DNA from: Flavobacteriales bacterium
GTDB lineage: Bacteria > Bacteroidota > Bacteroidia > Flavobacteriales_F > PHOS-HE28
NCBI GenBank assembly: GCA_019638085.1
Contig: JAHBUL010000003.1
Span: forward strand, 186,001-250,000
Direction: 5' to 3'
DNA: 64,000 bases
In this document: positions 25,799 through 34,292 of the stretch, in pieces
Position numbering within the stretch: the first letter of the stretch is position 1
How the letters are laid out: each line of letters opens with the position of its first letter
The notes under the pieces: model-generated
What the model was told of the DNA's origin: nothing
Database searches by the model: none
Seen by the model: the letters and a program-made list of their open reading frames with translations, nothing else
Program-made: the position numbers and the translations under genes

Positions 25799-27004
25799 AT
25801 GGCGGAAGCGAAGGCGCGTTCCATAACGCCGGAACGGATCAAAGCACGGATACAGGCAGGCCACATGGACACCGTCGCTGTGCGGCGGCACCTGCATGCA
25901 CATCCGGAGCTGAGTTTTCAGGAACATGCTACAGCAGCCTACATCGCTGAGCGGTTGGAGGCGATGGGCATCGATGTGCGCAGGAATATCGCCGGTACGG
26001 GGGTGATAGGCGTGGTAAATGGAGCAGGACCCGGCAGGGTGGTCTGCCTCCGGGGCGACATCGATGCTTTGCCCATACTGGAAACGAATGAACTGCCTTA
26101 CCGCTCTACGAATCCGGGTGTGATGCACGCTTGTGGACATGATGCGCACACCGCCATGGTGCTGGCGGCAGGCCGGATCCTGCATGAACTGCGGCAAGAG
26201 TGGAACGGCACAGTGTTGTTGCTCTTCCAGCCGGGCGAGGAGAGGATCCCGGGCGGGGCCTACTTGGTACTGAAGGAAGGTGCATTGAAGGATCCTGCAC
26301 CTCAAGCCATCATCGGCCAACACGTTACCCCCGAGTTGGAGGTGGGGAAGGTGGGCTTCCATGCCGGTCCGTTCATGGCCAGCAGCGATGAACTGTATGT
26401 GACCGTGAAGGGGAAGGGAGGGCACGCCGCAATGCCCGAGAAGCTGGTGGACCCGATCATTATCGCAGCGCACTTGTTGATCCAGTTGAAGGATAAGTTC
26501 GAGGCCCATCGCAAGGACCGACCCTTGGTGATGGGCTTTGGAAAGGTGATCGCGGATGGGGCCACCAATGTGGTGCCGAACGAAGTGCAGATCGCCGGCA
26601 CCTTGCGCACGTTCGACGAGGACCTGCGTGAGGAACTCCACACATTACTGCCCCAATGGGCTCAGGAGATCTGTTCGGCATACGGGGGCAGTTGCGAGTT
26701 CGAAGTGCGAAAAGGCTATCCCGTGCTGGTGAACGACGAAGCATTGACCTTGCGCATGCGGACAGCAGCTGAGGAATTCCTGGGCAAGGAACACGTAGTG
26801 GAAATGCCTCGCCGCATGGGCAGCGAAGACTTCGCCTTTTACACCCAGGTGCTTCCGGGCAGCTTCCACCGTTTGGGCACCGGCAACCCGAAGAAAGGCC
26901 CGGCCAAGGGCCTGCACACCCCGGATTTCAATATCGCCGAAGAGGCCATGGCGATCGGTGCTGGAGTACTGGTGTGGGGCGCGTTGGCTGAGCTGGGGGG
27001 GTAG
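25799..27004 (+). CDS. M20-family amidohydrolase
   Basis: 401 aa, cytoplasmic metal-dependent amidohydrolase of the IAA-amino acid hydrolase / N-acyl-amino acid deacylase type. HLHAHPELSFQE at 31-42, CGHDAH at 112-117, PGEE at 145-148 and the late GSEDFAFY metal-binding segment are all present. Starts three bases after the stop of the TolB-like gene. Related to, but distinct from, the operon gene at 3483-4622: that one has a CGHDGH site and is about 20 residues shorter. Substrate unknown. Confidence 0.88.
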   Translation: MAEAKARSITPERIKARIQAGHMDTVAVRRHLHAHPELSFQEHATAAYIAERLEAMGIDVRRNIAGTGVIGVVNGAGPGRVVCLRGDIDALPILETNELPYRSTNPGVMHACGHDAHTAMVLAAGRILHELRQEWNGTVLLLFQPGEERIPGGAYLVLKEGALKDPAPQAIIGQHVTPELEVGKVGFHAGPFMASSDELYVTVKGKGGHAAMPEKLVDPIIIAAHLLIQLKDKFEAHRKDRPLVMGFGKVIADGATNVVPNEVQIAGTLRTFDEDLREELHTLLPQWAQEICSAYGGSCEFEVRKGYPVLVNDEALTLRMRTAAEEFLGKEHVVEMPRRMGSEDFAFYTQVLPGSFHRLGTGNPKKGPAKGLHTPDFNIAEEAMAIGAGVLVWGALAELGG

Positions 27005-27010
27005 TGTTCC

Positions 27011-27159
27011 GGTGTCGGTTGTCCATTGTCAGGCGTTCTCAGTGCGGTCGCGCAAACGTGGCGGGCTCATCTATGTGCTAGTTGACCAAAAAAAGTGCGG
27101 CCACAGCGTAAAAAACGCCGGGCCGCACTTCTGACAACTGTCAACGGACAACTGACAAC
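27011..27159. repeat. Heptamer arrays flanking a hairpin (site B)
   Basis: Left array 27011-27031: GGTGTCG, GTTGTCC, ATTGTCA, then GG (three units). Right array 27132-27159, other strand: GTTGTCA, GTTGTCC, GTTGACA, GTTGTCA (four units). The right array touches the recQ stop codon. A strong hairpin (27093-27130) adjoins the right array, and the same array-plus-hairpin order recurs at 45967-46032. Confidence 0.8.
27093..27130. terminator. Bidirectional terminator between amidohydrolase and recQ
   Basis: AAGTGCGGCC (27093-27102) pairs with GGCCGCACTT (27121-27130), ten perfect pairs, with an inner GCG/CGC pair and T-/A-runs on both flanks. Lies between convergent genes. A near-identical hairpin is at 45997-46032. 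Confidence 0.85.
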
Positions 27160-29348
27160 TAGTTCGCCACTTCGCTCATGAATTTCAGGCGCATCAACCT
27201 GAGTTCCTCCTCGCTGTAATCCCCGTCGAATTCCTTGGAGGCCTCCTCGATACTGTCGGTCTCCGCAGTGCGGAAGTAGTCCATGATCTCTTCTTGGGAA
27301 TCCTCCTCGATCACATCGTCCAAGTGGTAGTTGATATCCAAGCGGGTTCCGCTCATCACGATGGTCTCCATCTCCTCCAGCAAGGCTTCCATGGTGAGGC
27401 CCTTCGCTTTCGCGATGGATTCCAAGGAAAGGCGCTTATCGATGTTCTGGATGATATGCACCTTGTTGCTGCTCTTCTTCATCACCGAACGCACCACGGT
27501 CTCGTCGGCACGCTCGATCTCGTGTTCCTCCACATAGTCGGCGATCAGATCCACGAAGGGCTTGCCGTACTTCTGAGCCTTGCCGGCACCCACGCCGCTG
27601 ATGAGCATCAGCTCCTCCAGGGTGAGCGGGTAGCGCACGGTCATCTCCTCCAAGGCAGGGTCCTGGAAGATCACGTACGGAGCCAACTTATGCTTCTTGG
27701 CCACCGAGTGGCGCAGGTCCTTGAGCATCTTCATCAGGCGCTCATCGGCGGCACCGCCTCCTTTCCCGTTCAGTACTACATCGTCGTCCGGGGCATCCTC
27801 GTCCACCCGTTCCCGTTCCTTGGTGAAGGTGATGGGTACGGGTTTCTTCAGGAATTTCTTCCCTTCCTCGGTGAGGCTGAGGTTGCCGTAGCTCTCAATG
27901 TCCTTATGCAGGAAGCCGCCAACGTTGGCCTGACGTATCACGGTCATCCAATGTTGCTCGTTGTGCTCGCTTCCCGAGCCATAGGCCTTCAATTTGTCGC
28001 CCTTGTAGTTCTTGATCTCGCTGGTCTCGTTACCCGTGAGCAGGTCGCAGATGAAGCGCGCACGGTGCCGCTCCTTGCTCTCTTTCACAGCGGCAAGCAT
28101 CAACTTCAGGTCGTCCTTGGCCTCAAAGTATTCCTTCGGATTGTTGCAGTTGTCACAGGCACCGCAATTATCACCTGGTAATTGCTCCCCGAAATAGTGG
28201 AGCAGGTACTTGCGTCGGCACATGCCCGTCTCGGCATAACTCACGGTGTCGGCCAGCAGTTGCCTGCCGATCTCCTGTTCGGCCACCGGCTTGCCCTGAA
28301 GGAATTTCTCCAGCTTCTCGATGTCCTTGTAACTGTAGAAGGTGATGCACTTGCCCTCACCGCCATCACGTCCGGCACGTCCGGTCTCCTGGTAGTAGCT
28401 CTCCAGGCTCTTCGGAATGTCATGGTGGATCACAAAGCGCACATCGGGCTTGTCGATGCCCATGCCGAAAGCGATGGTGGCCACGATCACGTCCACGTCC
28501 TCCATGAGGAAACGGTCCTGGTGGCTGGCCCGTTGAGCGGCATCCATGCCGGCGTGGTATGGCAATGCCTTGATGCCGTTCACCACGAGGGTCTCGGCGA
28601 TCTCCTCCACCTTCTTACGGCTGAGGCAATAGATGATGCCGCTACGGCCACTGTGTTGTTTCACGAAGCGGATGATCTCCCGTGCAACATCCTTCTTTGG
28701 CCTTACTTCATAATAGAGGTTGGGCCGGTTGAAGGAGTCCTTGAAGGTATTTGCGCCCGGGATGTCGAGGTTCTTCAGGATGTCCTCCTGCACCTTCTCG
28801 GTGGCCGTGGCGGTGAGCGCGATCATGGGCACGCGCTTGATCTCATTGAAGATGGTGCGCAAGCGGCGGTACTCCGGCCGGAAGTCATGGCCCCACTCAC
28901 TGATACAGTGTGCCTCGTCGATGGCGAAGAAACTGATCTTGATGTCCGTTAGGAACTCCACGTTCTCCTTCTTGGTGAGGGATTCCGGGGCCACGTAGAG
29001 CAACTTGGTGATGCCGGCACGTATGTCCTCCTTCACCTTGATCGCTTCGTTGCGGGTAAGGGAACTGTTCAGGAAATGTGCCACCCCGTTCTCGCCGCCG
29101 AAACCGCGTAGGAGGTCCACTTGGTTCTTCATCAGGGCGATGAGGGGGCTTACCACGATGGCCGTTCCTTCGCTCATCAGGGCAGGGAGCTGGTAGCATA
29201 GGCTCTTGCCACCTCCTGTAGGCATGATCACGAAGGTGTCCTTTCGGTCCAGTACACTTTGTACAATGGCTTCCTGGTCGCCTTTGAAGGTGGTGAAGCC
29301 GAAAAATTGTTCGAGGGCTTCCTTGGGAGAAATATCGACGTTGGTCAT
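27159..29348 (-). CDS. recQ: ATP-dependent DNA helicase RecQ
   Basis: 729 aa 3'-5' helicase of DNA repair. Walker A PTGGGKS at 43-49, DEAH box at 144-147, aromatic-rich loop CISEWGHDFRPEY at 148-160, helicase motif VI around QETGRAGRDG near 315-325, zinc-binding CRRKYLL...CGACDNC near 375-400, then an RQC winged helix and an HRDC domain around 540-610. The length exceeds E. coli RecQ by about 120 residues owing to an acidic C-terminal extension (EEDSQEE...EFDGDYSEEELRLMRLKF). Divergent from tatC. Confidence 0.96.
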   Translation of the reverse strand: MTNVDISPKEALEQFFGFTTFKGDQEAIVQSVLDRKDTFVIMPTGGGKSLCYQLPALMSEGTAIVVSPLIALMKNQVDLLRGFGGENGVAHFLNSSLTRNEAIKVKEDIRAGITKLLYVAPESLTKKENVEFLTDIKISFFAIDEAHCISEWGHDFRPEYRRLRTIFNEIKRVPMIALTATATEKVQEDILKNLDIPGANTFKDSFNRPNLYYEVRPKKDVAREIIRFVKQHSGRSGIIYCLSRKKVEEIAETLVVNGIKALPYHAGMDAAQRASHQDRFLMEDVDVIVATIAFGMGIDKPDVRFVIHHDIPKSLESYYQETGRAGRDGGEGKCITFYSYKDIEKLEKFLQGKPVAEQEIGRQLLADTVSYAETGMCRRKYLLHYFGEQLPGDNCGACDNCNNPKEYFEAKDDLKLMLAAVKESKERHRARFICDLLTGNETSEIKNYKGDKLKAYGSGSEHNEQHWMTVIRQANVGGFLHKDIESYGNLSLTEEGKKFLKKPVPITFTKERERVDEDAPDDDVVLNGKGGGAADERLMKMLKDLRHSVAKKHKLAPYVIFQDPALEEMTVRYPLTLEELMLISGVGAGKAQKYGKPFVDLIADYVEEHEIERADETVVRSVMKKSSNKVHIIQNIDKRLSLESIAKAKGLTMEALLEEMETIVMSGTRLDINYHLDDVIEEDSQEEIMDYFRTAETDSIEEASKEFDGDYSEEELRLMRLKFMSEVAN

Positions 29349-29527
29349 TGGTGCTTAGGGTGGCGGAGCGGCCACAATGGTTGATTGCTTAAAAGTAGGT
29401 TACCCGGACGGATTAACTGCACCAAGTTACTGCGCTCTTGGAAACTTATAACCTTTTGTGGACGGATGGCCGGGATGCCTCGTTGATAACCGGGCCACAG
29501 CCGATGAACCGGGCTGGTGCCCGCTTC

Positions 29528-29535
29528 TATCTTTG
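29528..29535 (+). promoter_or_regulatory. Candidate -7 promoter box of tatC operon
   Basis: TATCTTTG, exact TAnnTTTG match, 28 bases before the tatC ATG. This location also argues that longer in-frame extensions upstream of 29564 are not translated. Confidence 0.6.
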
Positions 29536-29563
29536 GCCCGGCCTTCTTTGGCCCTTAGTGCGT

Positions 29564-30397
29564 ATGACCGAACCAAGGAAGGAGCTCACGTTCCTACAGC
29601 ATCTCGAGGCATTGCGTTGGACCTTGATCCGGTCCGCAGTTGCTGTGGTGGTGGGCATGGTGGTGGCCTTTATTTACAAGGATATCGTCTTCGATACCAT
29701 CATTCTTGCTCCGCAACGCGCGGATTTCATCACCTATCGCGTCTTTTGCCAGCTTTCCCTGAAGTTCGGTCTCGATCGTTCCTTTTGCGCGGACAGCACG
29801 GGCTTTACGCTGATGAATACGGCAATGAGCGGCCAGTTCATGGTGCATATCATGGTCTCTTTCGTCGTGGGGCTTATCGTGGCGTTCCCTTATATCCTCT
29901 GGGAGCTGTGGCGCTTCATCAAGCCCGCATTGGCGAGTACGGAGCAGCGGGCCGTGCGCGGTGTGGTCTTCTTTGCCAGCTTGCTCTTTATGCTCGGGGT
30001 GTCCTTCGGCTATTACGTGCTGGCTCCCATGAGCATTCAGTTCCTCGGTACCTACACAGTGAGTGCTTCGGTGCCCAACCTTGTGGACCTCAATAGTTAC
30101 ATCGGGACCATTACCTCGCTCACGCTCTGGACGGGATTGGTCTTCGAGTTGCCCATGGTGGTGTACTTCCTGGCCCGCACCGGTTTGGTAGGCCCCGGTT
30201 TCCTGAGGTCATACCGACGCCATGCCTATGTGGGCATCCTCCTGATCGCGGCCATCATCACGCCACCGGATGTGAGCAGCCAGCTGATCATTTCGGTACC
30301 GTTGATCGCCCTTTATGAGCTGAGTATCCTGTTGGCAGCACGCATTCAACGCTCCACCGACCGGGCCGCTGGTACCGCCAAAGCCGCCACGCGATGA
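29564..30397 (+). CDS. tatC: Sec-independent (Tat) translocase subunit TatC
   Basis: Inner-membrane core of the twin-arginine export pathway, which moves folded proteins. 277 aa. The N-terminus LTFLQHLEALRWTLIRS is the conserved cytoplasmic start of TatC with its Glu, and six hydrophobic helices follow. A periplasmic loop near residues 50-85 is longer than in E. coli (RADFITYRVFCQLS...), as seen in Bacteroidota. ATG at 29564 selected on the promoter position and family start. No tatA/B adjacent. Stop overlaps the DUF5686 gene by ATGA. Confidence 0.92.
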   Translation: MTEPRKELTFLQHLEALRWTLIRSAVAVVVGMVVAFIYKDIVFDTIILAPQRADFITYRVFCQLSLKFGLDRSFCADSTGFTLMNTAMSGQFMVHIMVSFVVGLIVAFPYILWELWRFIKPALASTEQRAVRGVVFFASLLFMLGVSFGYYVLAPMSIQFLGTYTVSASVPNLVDLNSYIGTITSLTLWTGLVFELPMVVYFLARTGLVGPGFLRSYRRHAYVGILLIAAIITPPDVSSQLIISVPLIALYELSILLAARIQRSTDRAAGTAKAATR

Positions 30398-32898
30398 AGC
30401 CCGTTGCTTTCAGCTGGCCATCGCTGTGTGTCGTGCTGTTTGCAGCGATTGGATCGCTCCAGCCAGCTGCGGCGCAGACCACGCGCATTACCGGTACGGT
30501 CACCGATGCCACCTCGGGAGAAACCTTGCCCTTTGTCAACGTTAGCTTCATCGATAGCCGCGTCTCCACCAATTCGGACCTGGATGGCAACTATGTGCTG
30601 GACTCGTACTACGCCACCGATAGCATACGTGTGGTAAGCATGGGTTATGCCCCGTTCACAGCCAAGGTGAAGCGGGACGTGAGCCAGCGCATCGACATCA
30701 AGCTGCAGCCTCAGACCGACCAGTTGGAGGATGTGGTGATCACCTATGCGGGCAACCCCGCCTTTCCCATCCTGCGCCGGTTGGTGGCGAACAAGCCCGT
30801 GAACAACCGGGAGAAATTGGAAGCGTACGAATACGAAGCGTACAACAAGATCGAGTTCGACCTGAACAACATCACGGAGGATTTTACGAAGAAGAGGATC
30901 TTCAAGGACTTCGCCTTCATCTTCGATCATGTGGACACCACGGGCGGCAAGCCGTTCCTGCCCATCTTCATGACCGAGACGCTCAGCGACGTCTACTATC
31001 GGCAGAAGCCGAAAGCCCAGCGCGAATTCATCCATGGCACCAAGGTGAGCGGCCTGGAGAACGCCAGCATCTCCCAGTTCATGGGGGACATGTACCAGAA
31101 CGTGAACATCTACGATAACTACCTGGTGATCTTCGGGAAGAACTTCATCAGTCCTATCGCCGATGGCGGGAAGGGGTTCTACGACTACCACCTGCTGGAC
31201 AGCAACTGGGTGGGGCACAACTGGTGCTACAAGATCGCCTTCAAGCCCAAGCGGGTGCAAGAGTTGGCCTTTACCGGCAGCATGTGGGTGAATGACACCA
31301 GCTACGCCGTGAAGAGCATCGAGGCCACCATTGCCGAAGGTGCCAACCTGAATTTCGTCCAAGGATTCCAAGTGAAGCAGGAATACAGCGAAGTGCAACC
31401 CGAAGTGTGGATGCTTACCAAGGACCAATTGGTCGTGGACCTGAACGTGATCAAGGATACGGGCAAGAAGAATGAGAATCCCGTGCAAGGTTTTTATGGG
31501 CGCCGTACCGCAACCTATCGGGACTTCGTGATCAACCAGCCCAAGCCTGAGGAATTCTATAAAGGGGCGGATGCAGTGGTCATGGACATCGATCCACTAA
31601 GCCTCGGAGCTGACTATTGGGATCAGCATCGGCACGAGAACCTCACCAAGCAGGAGGTAGCGATCTACCACATGGTGGATACCATGAAGACCATCCCGAA
31701 GTTCCGCACTTATGTGGACATTGTTTCCACGGTTGTCACCGGCTATTACACCAAGGGCAAGGTCGATATAGGGCCCTATTTCACCACGTACAGTTTCAAC
31801 CCGATCGAGGGAAACCGGTTCCGCATCGGCGGCAGGACCAGCACCAACTTCAGCACGCGCACCGAGTTCAACGCATACACCGCGTACGGCACGAAGGACC
31901 AGCGCTTCAAGTTCGGGGTTGGCGGCAAGACCTTCGTGAGCAAGACCTCACGCCAGATCGTGGAACTGGGCTACAAGCAAGATGTGGAACAAATGGGGGA
32001 AAGCGTGAATGCCTTTCAGCAGGACAACATCCTCAGCAGCCTCTTCCGGACCGCGCCAAACACCAAACTCACCTTGGTGGAAGAGAGCAAGGCCAGTTAC
32101 ATGCGGGAATGGTTCACCGGATTGGACAATACACTGCTTCTTCGCTATCGCACGCTTTATCCCTTGGGGGATCTGGAGTACCTGAAGCCCAGCCCCGATG
32201 GTGAACCACCCACGGTGATCAACTCCATACAAACCGCGGAAGTGGCGCTGAACACGCGCTTTGCCTACAAGGAAAAATACATCAGCGGGGATTTTACGCG
32301 GGTGAGCCTGGGCACGGTTTATCCCACGTTGGAACTGCATTTGGCCAAGGGCCTGCCCAACTTGGCACAAAGTGAATACGGCTACCAAAAAGTGGTGGCA
32401 CACGTATATCAGCGGCTACAGCTAGGCGTATTGGGTTGGACCCGCATCAACGCCGAGGCAGGCCGGGTCTGGGGTGATCTGCCCTACCCGTTGCTGATCC
32501 TTCACAGTGGCAACGAAACGTTCTATTATGACGATCTGGCGTTCAATACCATGAACTACTTCGAGTTCATCAGTGACCGGTACGCCCAACTCTTCGTGGA
32601 GCACCACTTCGAGGGCCTTTTCTTCAACCGTATCCCTTTGCTGCGTCGCATGAAGTGGCGCGAAGTGGTGGCCGGTAAGGCGGTGGTGGGTTCGCTGGAC
32701 CTGGCAAGGACGGAAAAGGAAATGCTCTTGCTCCCCGGTATGTACTCGCTGGATGGCGGACCATTCGTGGAGGCGAGCGCCGGGATAGAGAACATCCTGA
32801 AGATCCTGCGCGTGGACGCGGTATGGCGTTTGCGATACAACGACCACCCGGGTACGAATGCGTTTGCCCTACGTTTGAAGCTCTACATCAATTTCTGA
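30394..32898 (+). CDS. DUF5686 / carboxypeptidase-regulatory-like outer membrane protein
   Basis: 834 aa: signal peptide ending near AAAQTT, a carboxypeptidase-regulatory-like domain at about 30-110 (ITGTVTDATSGETLPFVNVSF, with DLDGNY), then a long region matching the DUF5686 family (YEYEAYNKIEFDLNNI, followed by strands such as GSMWVNDTSYAVKSIEATIAEGANLNFVQGF) and a C-terminal half rich in amphipathic strands ending in LRLKLYINF, typical of an outer-membrane barrel. The role of DUF5686 proteins is not established. ATGA overlap with tatC and immediate adjacency to lptB indicate one transcript. Confidence 0.82.
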   Translation: MKPVAFSWPSLCVVLFAAIGSLQPAAAQTTRITGTVTDATSGETLPFVNVSFIDSRVSTNSDLDGNYVLDSYYATDSIRVVSMGYAPFTAKVKRDVSQRIDIKLQPQTDQLEDVVITYAGNPAFPILRRLVANKPVNNREKLEAYEYEAYNKIEFDLNNITEDFTKKRIFKDFAFIFDHVDTTGGKPFLPIFMTETLSDVYYRQKPKAQREFIHGTKVSGLENASISQFMGDMYQNVNIYDNYLVIFGKNFISPIADGGKGFYDYHLLDSNWVGHNWCYKIAFKPKRVQELAFTGSMWVNDTSYAVKSIEATIAEGANLNFVQGFQVKQEYSEVQPEVWMLTKDQLVVDLNVIKDTGKKNENPVQGFYGRRTATYRDFVINQPKPEEFYKGADAVVMDIDPLSLGADYWDQHRHENLTKQEVAIYHMVDTMKTIPKFRTYVDIVSTVVTGYYTKGKVDIGPYFTTYSFNPIEGNRFRIGGRTSTNFSTRTEFNAYTAYGTKDQRFKFGVGGKTFVSKTSRQIVELGYKQDVEQMGESVNAFQQDNILSSLFRTAPNTKLTLVEESKASYMREWFTGLDNTLLLRYRTLYPLGDLEYLKPSPDGEPPTVINSIQTAEVALNTRFAYKEKYISGDFTRVSLGTVYPTLELHLAKGLPNLAQSEYGYQKVVAHVYQRLQLGVLGWTRINAEAGRVWGDLPYPLLILHSGNETFYYDDLAFNTMNYFEFISDRYAQLFVEHHFEGLFFNRIPLLRRMKWREVVAGKAVVGSLDLARTEKEMLLLPGMYSLDGGPFVEASAGIENILKILRVDAVWRLRYNDHPGTNAFALRLKLYINF

Positions 32899-33639
32899 AT
32901 GATCCTCCGTGCACACAACATCGTGAAACGATACAAGCGCCGCACGGTCGTAGGTGGTGTGAGCGTGCATGTGGAACAAGGCGAGATCGTAGGCCTGCTC
33001 GGCCCGAATGGTGCGGGCAAGACCACTAGCTTTTACATGATCGTGGGCCTGGTGAAACCCAACGAGGGCCACGTGTATTTGGACGAGGAGGACATTACGG
33101 ACCTGCCGATGTACAAGCGGGCGCAGAAAGGGATCGGCTATCTGCCCCAGGAGGCAAGCGTCTTCCGCAAGCTTTCCGTGGAGGACAACATCAAGGCCAT
33201 TCTCGAGATGACCAAATTGTCCAAGGCTGAGCAGGCCCACAAACTGGAAACCCTGCTTGAGGAGTTCAGCCTTACCCATGTACGCAAGAACATGGGCGAT
33301 GTGCTCAGCGGCGGCGAACGAAGGCGCACGGAGATCGCACGCAGCTTGGCCACTGAGCCGAAGTTCATCCTGCTCGATGAGCCCTTCGCTGGCGTGGATC
33401 CCATCGCCGTTGAGGACATTCAAGGGATCGTGGCGCAACTGAAGAAGCGCAACATCGGTGTGCTCATCACCGACCACAACGTGCAGGAAACACTGAGTAT
33501 CACGGACCGGGCCTACCTGTTGTTCGAAGGCAAGATCCTGAAACAGGGAACGGCGGAGGAACTTGCTGCCGATGAGCAAGTACGGAAGGTTTATCTCGGT
33601 CAGAATTTCGTGCTTCGCCGTGCAGTCCCTCGTGTATGA
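32899..33639 (+). CDS. lptB: LPS export ABC transporter ATP-binding protein LptB
   Basis: 246 aa ATPase powering extraction of lipopolysaccharide from the inner membrane. Walker [10 protein letters not shown] at 35-43, Q-loop [14 protein letters not shown] at 81-94 (typical of LptB), signature LSGGERRR at 136-143, Walker [14 protein letters not shown] at 156-168, and switch His in ITDHNVQET near 190-199. The ATG follows the stop of the DUF5686 gene without a gap. LptFG and LptC are not in the window. Confidence 0.95.
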   Translation: MILRAHNIVKRYKRRTVVGGVSVHVEQGEIVGLLGPNGAGKTTSFYMIVGLVKPNEGHVYLDEEDITDLPMYKRAQKGIGYLPQEASVFRKLSVEDNIKAILEMTKLSKAEQAHKLETLLEEFSLTHVRKNMGDVLSGGERRRTEIARSLATEPKFILLDEPFAGVDPIAVEDIQGIVAQLKKRNIGVLITDHNVQETLSITDRAYLLFEGKILKQGTAEELAADEQVRKVYLGQNFVLRRAVPRV

Positions 33640-33698
33640 TGATGCAGGCTGAGCCTGTTCTCCACCTTCTGCAACCTCTTCAGCACCGCTAATACCCC

Positions 33699-34292
33699 AT
33701 GGTCCCCAGCGAGGAAGCTCTTCTTTTTCTTGAGGCATCAGCAGTGGTGCTCAACATCGGCTTCACGTTGTGCATCGCCTATGAAAAGCGCATGGGTTGG
33801 CTTCTCGGCTTTGTTGCTGGCGTGATCGGTGTGGGGCTATATGCCTTGGCCAATACTTGGGCCATGAGCGCACTGAACGGCTACTACGTGGTAATGGCCG
33901 TATATGGCTGGTGGAGCTGGGGGAGAAGTGCAGAGGAAGGTCACATCCGGACCCAGCGCTGGCTTTTCCATGCGCTGGTGATCCCGGTCGGCCTTATGCT
34001 CAGCTACGGCGTTTCCGTGGCCTTGGTGAAATACCTCGATGGCAGCTTCCCGCTCTTGGACGCCTTTGTCACCGTATTCAGCTTCGTGGCCACGTGGATG
34101 ATGGCCCGTAAGCTGATCGCCAACTGGCTCTACTTCATCGTGGCGGACAGTGTGGCCATCTACCTCAATTGGCGGATCAGCTACCACGGTTACGCCTTGC
34201 TGAATGCGATCTACCTCGTACTCTCCGTTGTCGGCTTTCTCAAGTGGAGCAAGCTCTTGGCGAAGCAAAAGGAAGCTGCCGTCAACGCTTGA
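33699..34292 (+). CDS. pnuC: PnuC-family vitamin transporter
   Basis: 197-aa membrane protein with seven or so helices and the PnuC signatures YGWWSWG near 67-73 and ANWLYFIVADSVAIYLNW near 143-160. PnuC proteins carry unphosphorylated vitamins such as nicotinamide riboside by facilitated diffusion, with kinase trapping; close relatives (PnuT) carry thiamine. A NadR-like kinase gene sits at 36201 and a TPP-riboswitch-controlled TonB receptor at 37020, so both cargoes are possible. The symbol pnuC reflects the family rather than proven cargo. Confidence 0.82.
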   Translation: MVPSEEALLFLEASAVVLNIGFTLCIAYEKRMGWLLGFVAGVIGVGLYALANTWAMSALNGYYVVMAVYGWWSWGRSAEEGHIRTQRWLFHALVIPVGLMLSYGVSVALVKYLDGSFPLLDAFVTVFSFVATWMMARKLIANWLYFIVADSVAIYLNWRISYHGYALLNAIYLVLSVVGFLKWSKLLAKQKEAAVNA